NCBI GenBank assembly: GCA_017511605.1
Contig: JAFWJL010000008.1
Location: 62,001-126,000 of the forward strand
From: Bacilli bacterium
GTDB lineage: Bacteria > Bacillota_I > Bacilli_A > RF39 > UBA660
Reading direction: 5' to 3'
Length of the DNA stretch: 64,000 nucleotides
In this document: piece after piece, positions 32,364 through 41,377 of the stretch
Position numbering within the stretch: position 1 is the first letter of the stretch
Layout of the letters: every line of letters begins with the position of its first letter
The notes under the pieces: generated by a model
The model's input: only the letters and a program-made list of their open reading frames with translations
Told to the model about the DNA's origin: nothing
Database searches by the model: none
Position numbers and translations under genes: made by a program

Positions 32364-33269
32364 ATGGTAAGAATGGTAAATAATATAGATGAAGCAAATT
32401 GTATAACACATTCAGGTACAATGCATGCTGATGAAGTTTTTGCAACAGCTTTTCTTGATTTATATTTAGAAAATGTAAAAGTGTATAGGACTGGTAGAAT
32501 AGATGGTTATACTGGTGATGCAATAATCTATGATATTGGTAGAGGTAAGTATGATCATCATCAAATAGATGCAGAGAAAAGGGATAATGGCATTACTTAT
32601 TCATCTTTAGGACTTTTATGGAGAGAGTTTGGAAGAGATTTCTTGAGAAAATATAATTTTTCTAATATTGAAGAAGTATGGAATGGAATAGATAAAGATT
32701 TAATAGAAGGAATAGATGCTGATGATAATGGGATGTTTCCTAAGATAGAAGCTAATTATAAAACAAAGACATTACCTAATGTTATTAAAATATTTAATCC
32801 TAGTTATGATTCAGGAGAAAATGAAACTGAACAATTCTTAAAAGCTGTAAAACTAGCTAAAATGATATTAGAAGAGGAAATTGTATATATAAATGGAAAA
32901 ATAATTTCTGATCATAAAGTTACAGAAATAATTAATAATTCCGATATAAGTAAGGGTTATTTATATTTAGATGAATATTTTCCATATGAAGATGCTATTT
33001 TAAATCATCCTCAAGGAGATAAAATACTTTTTGTGGCATTTCCGTCTAATAGAGGAGGATATGCCATTAAAACAGTTAGTAAGAGTGCAGATGATAAAAC
33101 GGCTAGAAGATTATTTCCGGAAGAATGGGCTGGTTTACAAGATTCTCAATTAGAAGAAGTATCAGAAATTCCTGGATTAAGATTTTGCCATACAGGAAGA
33201 TTTATAGTTAATTGTAGTAGTATAGAAGCAATGGAAAAAGTACTAGATATAGTATGTAAACAAATGTAA
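32364..33269 (+). CDS. MYG1/UPF0160 family DHH-type phosphoesterase
   Basis: 301 residues. ITHSGTMHADEVFATAFL and YDIGRGKYDHHQ are the metal-binding motifs of the MYG1 (UPF0160) family, related to DHH phosphoesterases. The eukaryotic MYG1 is a 3'-5' RNA exonuclease. FPSNRGGYAIKTVSK and PGLRFCHTGRFI near the end also belong to the family. I chose the ATG at 32364 with GGGGTG upstream. It follows the flavoprotein gene by 19 nt and may share its mRNA. Confidence 0.88.
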   Translation: MVRMVNNIDEANCITHSGTMHADEVFATAFLDLYLENVKVYRTGRIDGYTGDAIIYDIGRGKYDHHQIDAEKRDNGITYSSLGLLWREFGRDFLRKYNFSNIEEVWNGIDKDLIEGIDADDNGMFPKIEANYKTKTLPNVIKIFNPSYDSGENETEQFLKAVKLAKMILEEEIVYINGKIISDHKVTEIINNSDISKGYLYLDEYFPYEDAILNHPQGDKILFVAFPSNRGGYAIKTVSKSADDKTARRLFPEEWAGLQDSQLEEVSEIPGLRFCHTGRFIVNCSSIEAMEKVLDIVCKQM

Positions 33270-33342
33270 AAGTAATTATTAAAATACTTAGAATTATTGA
33301 AAATAAATAATTAAAATTATATTATTAATTAGAGGTGTATTT

Positions 33343-33906
33343 ATGTATCAATACAATAGAAAAAGAGAAATAATAAAAAATACTATATATATAATATTTA
33401 TTTTATTACTTGCGGTAATACCTACTTATTATATTTATAATAAATTTCAAGGAGATGGAGATATTAGTGTTAATGGAGCATCTTTAGATGTTACATATCA
33501 TGAAAAAAATGGAGCTAAAGTTTCTTTAACAAAAGTTACTCCAGTTACGGATTCTGTTGGATTATCTTCAAATGCTTATAATATTACGATAAAAAATAAT
33601 TTAACTGAAAAAGTTAATTATAAAGTATTAATAGAAGATGATTTAGACAGTATAAAAAATGATGCTTGTGAGGAGTTTTTAATACCTAAAGAATTTATAA
33701 AGATATCTATTAAAACTGATAAGATGCCTAATAAGATTTATACATTAACTGAATTAGAAAATAATGAATTATTAATTGATACTATGGAAGCATTGGAAAA
33801 GAAGAATATTTCTATACGTTTGTGGGTTGCTCAATATAGTAATATTCCGACAGGAAGTAAGATGCATTATCATGGGATTTTAAAAGTATTAGAGGAAAAT
33901 GATTAG
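33343..33906 (+). CDS. single-pass membrane protein with extracytoplasmic domain, unknown
   Basis: 187 residues, not recognised. A basic N-terminus (YQYNRKREIIKNT) is followed by one membrane helix (about residues 13-31), and the rest is probably outside the membrane. The exported part reads like beta-strand-rich domains (YNITIKNNLTEKVNYKVLIE) similar in style to surface or matrix proteins processed in low-GC bacteria. Only one Cys is present. It is followed 7 nt later by yceD and rpmF, an unusual neighbour for ribosomal genes. AGAGGTG precedes the ATG. Confidence 0.75.
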   Translation: MYQYNRKREIIKNTIYIIFILLLAVIPTYYIYNKFQGDGDISVNGASLDVTYHEKNGAKVSLTKVTPVTDSVGLSSNAYNITIKNNLTEKVNYKVLIEDDLDSIKNDACEEFLIPKEFIKISIKTDKMPNKIYTLTELENNELLIDTMEALEKKNISIRLWVAQYSNIPTGSKMHYHGILKVLEEND

Positions 33907-33913
33907 GTGAAAT

Positions 33914-34393
33914 ATGAATATTGATTTAAGTTTATTAAATAGTAATGCAGTTAGTGAAATAGATATAAGTAATACTTATTCTATATCTAAAAGTTATTAT
34001 GAAAATATGGATATTGTTTCTATTGATGATGTTAAAGTAAATGGTAAAATAAGAAGAATAGATAATGAGGATTTAGAACCAACTTTATATATTGATGCTG
34101 TAATAGATGGTGTGATGATTATACCAGATTCGATATCATTAGAAGAGGTAGAATATCCTTTTCATATAGAATATAATGATTTTTATGAAGAAATTGATAA
34201 AAATAATGAAAATACACTTGATATTTTCGCGTTTTTGTGGGAAAATATCGTATTAGAGGTCCCCTTACAGTTTACTAAGGTTACAGATCTCAGTAAATTT
34301 CATGGGGATGGATGGAAGTTAATTAGTGAAGAAGATAGAAATCACGAAGCTAATCCATTTAGTGAATTATTAAAAGAATTTGATAAGGAGTGA
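33914..34393 (+). CDS. YceD/DUF177 family protein
   Basis: 159 residues, acidic. It precedes rpmF, as YceD (DUF177) does in most bacteria. Visible features are [24 protein letters not shown], where the family usually has a Cys-x2-Cys-type start (here without Cys), and a C-terminal [10 protein letters not shown] resembling the family's NPFAVLKKL. YceD is implicated in 23S rRNA accumulation in E. coli and plants. The call rests on weak sequence pattern plus the conserved neighbour. Confidence 0.75.
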   Translation: MNIDLSLLNSNAVSEIDISNTYSISKSYYENMDIVSIDDVKVNGKIRRIDNEDLEPTLYIDAVIDGVMIIPDSISLEEVEYPFHIEYNDFYEEIDKNNENTLDIFAFLWENIVLEVPLQFTKVTDLSKFHGDGWKLISEEDRNHEANPFSELLKEFDKE

Positions 34394-34397
34394 TAAT

Positions 34398-34604
34398 ATG
34401 ATGAAGTTAGACATTCAAATGTTTGCTGTTCCTTTCCGTAAAGTTTCAAAAACAAGAAAGAGAATGAGAAGAAGTCATAATGCTATGGAATTACCTGGTG
34501 TGACTAAATGTCCTAAATGTGGGGAAATGATTAAACCTCATAGAATTTGCCCTAAATGTGGAAGCTATAAAGGAAAAGTAGAAGTTGTAAAAGAAGCAGA
34601 ATAA
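34398..34604 (+). CDS. rpmF: ribosomal protein L32 with N-terminal extension (predicted Prp substrate)
   Basis: 68 residues. From residue 11 it is a normal L32: [18 protein letters not shown] and a CX2C...CX2C zinc ribbon ([18 protein letters not shown]). The first ten residues, MMKLDIQMF, then A, are extra. They match the cleavable presequence of L27 in this window (LDIQLF before A). Removing them after Phe would give AVPFRK, the normal mature L32 N-terminus. The ATG at 34398 or 34401 is dictated by AAGGAG at 34385-34390, and no start codon lies at the canonical position. The ribosome-associated protease Prp is encoded at 44632. Confidence 0.93.
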   Translation: MMKLDIQMFAVPFRKVSKTRKRMRRSHNAMELPGVTKCPKCGEMIKPHRICPKCGSYKGKVEVVKEAE

Positions 34605-34618
34605 TATCTGTTTTTTTT
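34597..34618 (+). terminator. weak terminator after rpmF
   Basis: CAGA (34597-34600), loop ATAATA, TCTG (34607-34610), T8. The stem is only 4-5 bp. Confidence 0.4.
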
Positions 34619-34629
34619 ATGCCATAATA

Positions 34630-34638
34630 TGTTATAAT
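34630..34638 (+). promoter_or_regulatory. extended -10 promoter of pseudopilin gene
   Basis: TGTTATAAT, 16 nt before the ATG at 34655, with AGGTGAGGG between. Confidence 0.65.
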
Positions 34639-34654
34639 TAAAATAGGTGAGGGT

Positions 34655-35452
34655 ATGAAAAAGAATAAAAGGCATAGGTTTTCAATAGTTGAATTAATTT
34701 GTATTATTGTTATAGTTGGATTAATAATTACTATGAGTATATTTACTGTTTTAAGGACGTTGGAAAAAACTGAAGAAAATAGTAAATTAGCCCAAGAAGA
34801 ATTAATAATTAGAGCTTGTGAAAGATATATCACAAAGCATTTAGATGTGGCTCCTAAAGCTATAGGTGATAGTACTAATATAGAATTTGATAAGTTGAAA
34901 AGTTCAAATTATTTAAATGAAGATATTTATGATACTAATAAAGAGACGTGTATGGCACATTCGTATGTAAGGGTATATAAATTAAATAAAAATGAATACT
35001 CATATTTACCATATCTACATTGTGGAGAAAGCAAGGATAAAGAAACAAAAGAAAAATATGTAGAAGAAATACCTAATCCTGATGTTAATTTGTTATTTAT
35101 AGATGGTAAAGAGGAAAATAATAATAATTTAATTTTTAATAATATAAATGAAAGTAGAATTTATATAGATATGAATGGCGGGGAGGATAGTTTTGGCAGA
35201 AAGATAGAATTATATAATTATGAAATAGTAATATATATGCGTACTAAGACTAATCCTAATTTAAAACAAGTTTATTCGTCTGGGGTTATTGATGCTAATA
35301 GAAGATATGCAGATGTTATTGATAAAAAAATAATGAGTTATGTAAATGCTAAAGATGCTACTGAAATAAAAGTAGTAGTGAGAACTATGAATGTATTAGG
35401 TGGAGTAAGTGAAGTTACATCTATAGCTCAAGCTAATAATAATGGAAACTAA
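34655..35452 (+). CDS. type IV pilin-like protein (pseudopilin)
   Basis: 265 residues. A short basic leader (MKKNKRHR) precedes FSIVELICIIVIVGLIITMS, the prepilin pattern with Phe+1 and Glu+5 and a 20-residue hydrophobic helix. The residue before the cleavage site is Arg instead of the nearly invariant Gly. The exported part has three Cys that could pair (CERY, ETCMAH, LHCGES). It is predicted to be processed by the prepilin peptidase at 58715 and to work with the PilC-like protein at 57292. It lies alone between terminators, far from the other pilus genes. Confidence 0.8.
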   Translation: MKKNKRHRFSIVELICIIVIVGLIITMSIFTVLRTLEKTEENSKLAQEELIIRACERYITKHLDVAPKAIGDSTNIEFDKLKSSNYLNEDIYDTNKETCMAHSYVRVYKLNKNEYSYLPYLHCGESKDKETKEKYVEEIPNPDVNLLFIDGKEENNNNLIFNNINESRIYIDMNGGEDSFGRKIELYNYEIVIYMRTKTNPNLKQVYSSGVIDANRRYADVIDKKIMSYVNAKDATEIKVVVRTMNVLGGVSEVTSIAQANNNGN

Positions 35453-35475
35453 TATTTAATTAGTTTCTTTTTTTT
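35445..35475 (+). terminator. rho-independent terminator
   Basis: GAAACTAA (35445-35452), loop TATTTAA, TTAGTTTC (35460-35467), T8. The stop codon is in the left arm, and the last T belongs to the next promoter's TG. Confidence 0.85.
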
Positions 35476-35483
35476 GATATAAT
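35475..35483 (+). promoter_or_regulatory. extended -10 promoter of addB
   Basis: TGATATAAT starts in the terminator T run; SD GGTGAAG and the ATG at 35500 follow after 16 nt. Confidence 0.65.
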
Positions 35484-35499
35484 AATTTTGGTGAAGTAT

Positions 35500-37791
35500 A
35501 TGGAGAAATCTAAACTAATAATTTGTCCAAATGAAGAAAAGTTAAAGATACTTTTAGAACTTAATGGTGATAAAAAATTATATCCTATAAAGTTTATGAC
35601 TAAAAAAGAGTATTTAAATAATTATTATTTTTCTTATGATGATGAGGCAATATATTATTTAATGAAAAAGTATCAATTCAATATAGATGTATGTAAGGTA
35701 TATTTAAGTAATTTATATGTGGTTGATATTAATAAGAAGTATAATAATGAAAAATTGGAATTTTTGAAAAAACTAAAAATAGAATTAATTGATAATAAAT
35801 TATTAAGTTTTAATAATGGTTTTTTAGAGTATTTAAAGGATAAAGATATAGAAGTTAGGAATTATTATGATTTAGATTTATATGAAGAAGAAGCATTAAA
35901 TTATAAAAATGAAATTACTTCAGGAAATATTGAAGGGCCTGTGTATGAGTTTAATACCATGGAAGATGAAGTTAGTTTTGTGTGTGAAAAGATTGTTGAA
36001 TTATTAAATAGTGGTATAAATATAAATAAAATTAGTTTATGTAATGTTTCGGATGATTATTTTTATACATTAAAAAGAATATTTGGTTATTATAAGATAC
36101 CTATTAATATTCCTTTTAAAAATAGTATCTATTCAACTAAAGTAGTAAAAGATTATTTAGATAATGGTATATTAGACTTAGATGATATTAATAAGTATGG
36201 TATTAATAAGAAATTAATTAATAATATAAGTAGTATTGATGATTCGATTAGTAGGGAAATACTAATTAATAATTTGAAAAACACTTATATTAGTAATGTT
36301 AAATATACTAATGCTATCAATATTAAAAATTTAAAAAATGAAGAGTTTTTAGATTCTGAATATGTATTTGTATTAGGATTTAATCAAGATGTTTTACCTA
36401 ATAATTATAAAGATATAGAGTATATTAGTGATAAGGAAAAATCTGAAGTTAATATGTATCCAACAGATTATTTAAATAAGAGAGAAAAGGATACTATTAT
36501 ATATTTATTATCTAAAATTAAGAATTTGTATTTATCTTATAAATTAACTAGTCCTTTTACAGCTTTCTATGGATCTAGCTTGATTGAAGAATTAAATTTG
36601 AAGGTTATAAAAAATTATAAGAGTAGTTTTAAATATTCTAATTTTTATAATGAATTATTATTAGGAGATATGTTGGATAAATATAACTTGTATGGAGAAA
36701 AAGATGAGTGTTTAGGTAAACTTTATAATACATATACTATTCCATACAATACTTATGATAATAAGTTTACTGGTATTAATAATGATACATATTTAACTAA
36801 TTTAGCTTATCCATTGAAAATTAGTTATACATCACTTAATAGTTATAATGAATGTGCTTTCAAATATTATTTAAAATATGTTTTAAAGATAGAGGAATTT
36901 GAAAGTACTTTTCCAGCATTTGTTGGTAGTTTGTACCATGAGATATTATCACTTTATAGGAAGACTAATTTTGATTTAGAAATAGAGTTTAATAATTATT
37001 TAGAAAAAAGAGAATTAAGTTTAAAAGAAAAACTATTATTAGTAAGAATAAAAAAAGATTTAATAAAGTTTATTGAAGTATTAAGAAAACAAGAAGAGTA
37101 TACTTCTTATAAAGATGAATTATATGAAAAGAAAGTTGAAGTAGATTTAAATAAGAAAGTATCTGTTAAGTTTATAGGTTTTATTGATAAGATAATGTAT
37201 TATAAAAACATTGAAGATACATATTTTTCTATAGTAGATTATAAAACTGGTACTATAGATACGCATATAGAATCTATGAAGTATGGATTACATATGCAAT
37301 TACCAGTATATTTATATTTAATCCATTATGGCAGATGTTTTACTAATCCAATATTTACTGGTATATATTATCAAAATATATTGTTTAATTATCCTACTTT
37401 TGATGAGAAGTTGGAGAAAACTTTAAAGGATAGATATTTATTAAAAGGATATAGTACTGATGATATTAATGTTTTAAATAAATTTGATTCTACATATAAA
37501 TCAAGTGAATTAATAAAATCTATGAGTTATAGTGATGAAAAAGGTTTTAGTAGATATACAAAATTAATTAATAATGATACTATGTATAACTTAATTAAAT
37601 TTACTAAGAATGAAATAGATACTAAGACTGATAAGATATTAGAAGGAGATTTTTCTATTAATCCTAAGGTATATGATAAAGAAAGTGCATGCAAGTTTTG
37701 TTCTTTTAAAGATATTTGTTTTATGAAAGATAAGGATGTTAAATATTTGGAAAAAGTTGATAGTTTAGATTTTCTAGGAGGTGAAGAGTAA
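35500..37791 (+). CDS. addB: AddB-like nuclease subunit (PD-(D/E)XK, Fe-S), short form
   Basis: 763 residues against roughly 1150 in Bacillus AddB. The C-terminal nuclease domain is intact: ISYTSLNSYNECAFKYYLKY (first cluster Cys), VGSLYHEILS, FSIVDYKTGTID (catalytic D...DYK) and ACKFCSFKDIC (the other Cys ligands of the 4Fe-4S cluster). The N-terminal part has no Walker A, so it cannot act as an ATPase and looks like a reduced inactive helicase fold. With AddA, whose ATG overlaps this stop (TAATG), it processes double-strand ends for recombination. Confidence 0.87.
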   Translation: MEKSKLIICPNEEKLKILLELNGDKKLYPIKFMTKKEYLNNYYFSYDDEAIYYLMKKYQFNIDVCKVYLSNLYVVDINKKYNNEKLEFLKKLKIELIDNKLLSFNNGFLEYLKDKDIEVRNYYDLDLYEEEALNYKNEITSGNIEGPVYEFNTMEDEVSFVCEKIVELLNSGININKISLCNVSDDYFYTLKRIFGYYKIPINIPFKNSIYSTKVVKDYLDNGILDLDDINKYGINKKLINNISSIDDSISREILINNLKNTYISNVKYTNAINIKNLKNEEFLDSEYVFVLGFNQDVLPNNYKDIEYISDKEKSEVNMYPTDYLNKREKDTIIYLLSKIKNLYLSYKLTSPFTAFYGSSLIEELNLKVIKNYKSSFKYSNFYNELLLGDMLDKYNLYGEKDECLGKLYNTYTIPYNTYDNKFTGINNDTYLTNLAYPLKISYTSLNSYNECAFKYYLKYVLKIEEFESTFPAFVGSLYHEILSLYRKTNFDLEIEFNNYLEKRELSLKEKLLLVRIKKDLIKFIEVLRKQEEYTSYKDELYEKKVEVDLNKKVSVKFIGFIDKIMYYKNIEDTYFSIVDYKTGTIDTHIESMKYGLHMQLPVYLYLIHYGRCFTNPIFTGIYYQNILFNYPTFDEKLEKTLKDRYLLKGYSTDDINVLNKFDSTYKSSELIKSMSYSDEKGFSRYTKLINNDTMYNLIKFTKNEIDTKTDKILEGDFSINPKVYDKESACKFCSFKDICFMKDKDVKYLEKVDSLDFLGGEE

Positions 37792-40700
37792 TGGCATGGA
37801 CGGAAGAACAGCTACAAGCAATTAACCTAGAAGGTAAAAACATTATTGTTTCAGCAGGTGCTGGTTCAGGGAAAACGGCAGTACTTACTGAAAGAGTTAA
37901 AAGAAAATTATTGGATGGAATTCATATTAATAATTTATTAGTGCTTACATTTACGAATGCAGCGGCTAAAGAAATGAAAGATAGAATAAGAAAAGCCATT
38001 TTGAACACACCTAGTTTAAAAGATGAAATTAATTTAATAGATGGTGCTTATATAACTACATTTGATTCAATCTCACTATCAGTAGTAAAAAAATATCATA
38101 CTAAACTTAATATTACTAATAATATCAAGATTAGTGATCAAGTAATTATAGATATAAAAACAAAAGAAATATTAGAAGAAATATTTGAAAAATACTATTT
38201 AACTCCTACTAGTGATTTTACTAAATTAATTAGTGATTTTTGTTTAAAAGATGATGAAGAGTTAAAAAATTACATTTTAAATTTATATAATAAAATATCT
38301 TTAAAATATGATAAAAAAACATATTTAGAAGAGTATTTTAATAATTTTGATGTAGATAAATATATAGATGATTATATTAATTTAATAAAGAAAAAACAGA
38401 GTATTTTGATTGATTTAGTGAAAAATCTTCCTAATTATTTTGAAAATGAATATATTTTAAAAATAGAAGATTGTCTTGGTAAATTAATTAATGCTACTAC
38501 ATATGATGAAATATTAAATTCTTTTGATTATGAAAGAACTCCTATTGTACCTAAAGGTAGTAGTGAAGCTGCTAAAAATTTAAAGAAAAGTATATTTGAA
38601 GTAGCAAGTGAAATAAAAGAATTATGTATTTATAGTAATGTCGGGGAAATGAAAGAAGAGATATTATCTACTAAGAATAATACTTTGGTTATTGTAGAGA
38701 TATTAAAAGAGTTAGATAAGAGATTAGAAGAATATAAGTTTAAAGAAGAAGTATTTAATTTTACTGATATTGCAAGGCTTGCAATTAGGGTAGTAATGGA
38801 TAATAAGGACGTACAAGATGAATTAAAAGAATCTTTCCAAGAAATACTTGTAGATGAGTATCAAGATACTTCTGATCTTCAAGAATTATTTATTAGTTTA
38901 ATTTCTAAAAATAATGTTTATATGGTAGGAGATATAAAGCAATCAATATATAGATTTAGAAATGCAAATCCATATATATTTAAAAATAAATATGACTTAT
39001 ATAGTAATACTTCAGAAGGTGAAAAAATAGATTTAGTTAAAAATTTTAGATCTCGTAATGAAGTGTTAGATGGTATTAATGCATTATTTGATTTATTTAT
39101 GGATGATGAATTTGGTGGAGCTGATTATCGAAAAAGTCATAGACTAGTATTTGGTAATAATAGATATAGTGAATTAGATACTACAGACAATTATGATTTG
39201 GAAATATTATCATATGATGAGAATAATTTAAATGGATTAGATAAAAGAGAAGAAGAAGCTTTCTTGATAGGGAATGATATTAAAAGTAAAATATCTAATT
39301 CTTATAAAGTCTTTGATAAAGAGGAAAATAAAGTAAGAAATTGTAAATATAGTGATTTTGTAATACTTTTGGATAAGAGTAAAGATTTCGATTTATATAA
39401 AAAGATATTTGAATATCTTCAATTACCATTAACGATTGTAAAAGAAGAAGAACTAACCAAAGATCAAGATATATTAGTAATTAGAAATTTACTTAGATTA
39501 TTAATTTGTATTAAAGAAGATAGATTAGATAACGAATTTATTTATAGTTACATATCTATTTGTAGAAGTTTTTTATATAAACTAAGTGATGAGGAAATTT
39601 ATGAAATATATATAAAAAGTAACTATAAAGAAACAAATTTATATAAGAAGTGTTTAGATTTAATTCCTAGTATGGATATTACTAGTTTAAGTAGTTATTT
39701 AAGATATGTATTAGAAGAATTTAACTATGAAGAAAAATTATTAACTATTAATAATATTAAAAGTTATATTACTAGAAGTGAATATTTATATAATTTAGCT
39801 CATAGTATGGAAGAAGTTGGAAACACTATATATGACTTTGTGAATTACTTAAATGAGATATTTGACAATGATTATAGTCTTAAATTTAATACTAATACTA
39901 GCCAAACTAATAGTATTCGTATTATGACTATTCATAAATCTAAAGGATTAGAGTTTCCAATATGTTATTTTGGAGGTTTCTACAGTAGGTTTAGTTTATC
40001 TGAATTAACTGATAAAATAATTTATGATAATAAATATGGAATAGTTTTACCTAAAGTAGATGAATATTATAAAGATACAATATTAAAGACATTAATTAAA
40101 AAGAATACACGAAGAGAAGAAATTAGTGAAAGAATAAGATTATTGTATGTTGCTTTAACTAGAGCTAGAGAAAAAATGATTATAGTAATGCCTAAAATAG
40201 AAGAAAGTGAAGAAGTATTAAATATAGTACCAAGTTATGTGCGTGAAAAATATAATTCATTTTTGTCTATAATAAAGAGTATTTATTCAAATCTTTTAAA
40301 TTATGTAAAAGAAGTGGAGACTGTAGGAGATAGAGACTATCAAAAAACTACTAACCTTTCTGTTACATTAGATTCTAGTGAAGAAAAAATTATTGTAAAT
40401 GAGGTTAATGTAGATACTGATGTACTTGAAGAGGTTCATTATTCTAAAGAAAAATTACATTTAATAAGTAAAGAAGAAAAAGATGTAATGAATTTTGGTA
40501 CTAAGGTACATGAGATATTAGAATTAATTGATTTTAATAATTATAATTTAGATTTATATGATATAGATATATCTATTAAGAATAAGATTAATGCGTTTAT
40601 AAATAGTGAATTTATGAGGGATAAATTAAATCTTAATATGTATAAAGAATATGAGTTTTTATATAGTGAAGATAATACTTTATCTCATGGAATAATTGAT

Positions 40701-40877
40701 TTATTATTAGAAGATAATGATAAAATGATTATAGTAGATTATAAGTTAAAGAATATTGATGATGAAGCTTATGATAAACAACTTAATGGATATAGAAAAT
40801 ATATAGAAAATAGGACAGGAAAAAAGACTTATTGTTATCTATATTCAATACTTGATGAAAGGGTACGTGAGGTATGA
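37791..40877 (+). CDS. addA: AddA helicase-nuclease subunit
   Basis: 1028 residues. The UvrD-like helicase motifs are visible: WTEEQLQAI (Q motif), VSAGAGSGKTAVL (Walker A), LTFTNAAAKEMKDRI (Ia), ILVDEYQDTSDLQ (II), MVGDIKQSIYRFRNA (III), IMTIHKSKGLEFP (V) and LLYVALTRAREK (VI). The C-terminal nuclease domain holds NFGTKVHEILE, HGIIDLLLED and MIIVDYKLKNI. It is shorter than the roughly 1230-residue AddA of Bacillus. It forms the AddAB end-resection complex, important for repair in species without RecBCD. It overlaps the next gene by ATGA. Confidence 0.95.
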   Translation: MAWTEEQLQAINLEGKNIIVSAGAGSGKTAVLTERVKRKLLDGIHINNLLVLTFTNAAAKEMKDRIRKAILNTPSLKDEINLIDGAYITTFDSISLSVVKKYHTKLNITNNIKISDQVIIDIKTKEILEEIFEKYYLTPTSDFTKLISDFCLKDDEELKNYILNLYNKISLKYDKKTYLEEYFNNFDVDKYIDDYINLIKKKQSILIDLVKNLPNYFENEYILKIEDCLGKLINATTYDEILNSFDYERTPIVPKGSSEAAKNLKKSIFEVASEIKELCIYSNVGEMKEEILSTKNNTLVIVEILKELDKRLEEYKFKEEVFNFTDIARLAIRVVMDNKDVQDELKESFQEILVDEYQDTSDLQELFISLISKNNVYMVGDIKQSIYRFRNANPYIFKNKYDLYSNTSEGEKIDLVKNFRSRNEVLDGINALFDLFMDDEFGGADYRKSHRLVFGNNRYSELDTTDNYDLEILSYDENNLNGLDKREEEAFLIGNDIKSKISNSYKVFDKEENKVRNCKYSDFVILLDKSKDFDLYKKIFEYLQLPLTIVKEEELTKDQDILVIRNLLRLLICIKEDRLDNEFIYSYISICRSFLYKLSDEEIYEIYIKSNYKETNLYKKCLDLIPSMDITSLSSYLRYVLEEFNYEEKLLTINNIKSYITRSEYLYNLAHSMEEVGNTIYDFVNYLNEIFDNDYSLKFNTNTSQTNSIRIMTIHKSKGLEFPICYFGGFYSRFSLSELTDKIIYDNKYGIVLPKVDEYYKDTILKTLIKKNTRREEISERIRLLYVALTRAREKMIIVMPKIEESEEVLNIVPSYVREKYNSFLSIIKSIYSNLLNYVKEVETVGDRDYQKTTNLSVTLDSSEEKIIVNEVNVDTDVLEEVHYSKEKLHLISKEEKDVMNFGTKVHEILELIDFNNYNLDLYDIDISIKNKINAFINSEFMRDKLNLNMYKEYEFLYSEDNTLSHGIIDLLLEDNDKMIIVDYKLKNIDDEAYDKQLNGYRKYIENRTGKKTYCYLYSILDERVREV

Positions 40878-41305
40878 AAAAAATATGTTTTGTATGTTTA
40901 GGAAATATTTGTCGAAGTCCTATGGCTATGTTTATTATGAAAGATAAAGTTAAGAAATTGGGCCTTTCTTCTAACTATTTAATAGAGTCTCGTGCTACTT
41001 CATATGAGGAAGAGGGTAATGATATGTATCCTCCAGCTAAAAGAATGCTTGAAGAAATGGGGATACCTTATACTAGACATTTTGCTAAGAGATTAGAAAA
41101 ATCTGATTATGAAAAGTTTGATTATTTTATATGCATGGAAGACGATAATATAAAGAATATTAAGTATATTTTTGATGACTATGATAATAAAGTAATTAAA
41201 TTATTAGATAGAAATATTGCAGATCCATGGTATACAGGTAATTTTATTAATACTTATAATGATTTAGTTGAAGGTATTGATTTATTTATTAAAAGAATAG
41301 GATAA
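40874..41305 (+). CDS. low-molecular-weight protein tyrosine phosphatase
   Basis: 143 residues. VCLGNICRSPMA is the CX5RS phosphate loop with catalytic Cys and Arg, and ADPWYTGNF supplies the general-acid Asp (DPW, usually DP[WY]). It is cytoplasmic. It is translationally coupled to addA (ATGA), an uncommon partner, so the shared transcript may be incidental. The enzyme may act on phosphotyrosine or phosphoarginine; neither is decided by the sequence. Confidence 0.92.
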   Translation: MKKICFVCLGNICRSPMAMFIMKDKVKKLGLSSNYLIESRATSYEEEGNDMYPPAKRMLEEMGIPYTRHFAKRLEKSDYEKFDYFICMEDDNIKNIKYIFDDYDNKVIKLLDRNIADPWYTGNFINTYNDLVEGIDLFIKRIG

Positions 41306-41318
41306 CTATTCTTTTTTT
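41293..41318 (+). terminator. rho-independent terminator after addBA operon
   Basis: AAGAATAG (41293-41300), loop GATAA, CTATTCTT (41306-41313), T run. Confidence 0.85.
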
Positions 41319-41319
41319 A

Positions 41320-41348
41320 TTGATAAACTAATAATTTTGTGGTATACT
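41320..41348 (+). promoter_or_regulatory. promoter of the two-gene unknown operon
   Basis: TTGATA (41320-41325), 17-nt spacer ending in TGG, TATACT (41343-41348). Both boxes present. Confidence 0.75.
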
Positions 41349-41377
41349 ATAGAACATTATTTAAAGGGGGAAATATC

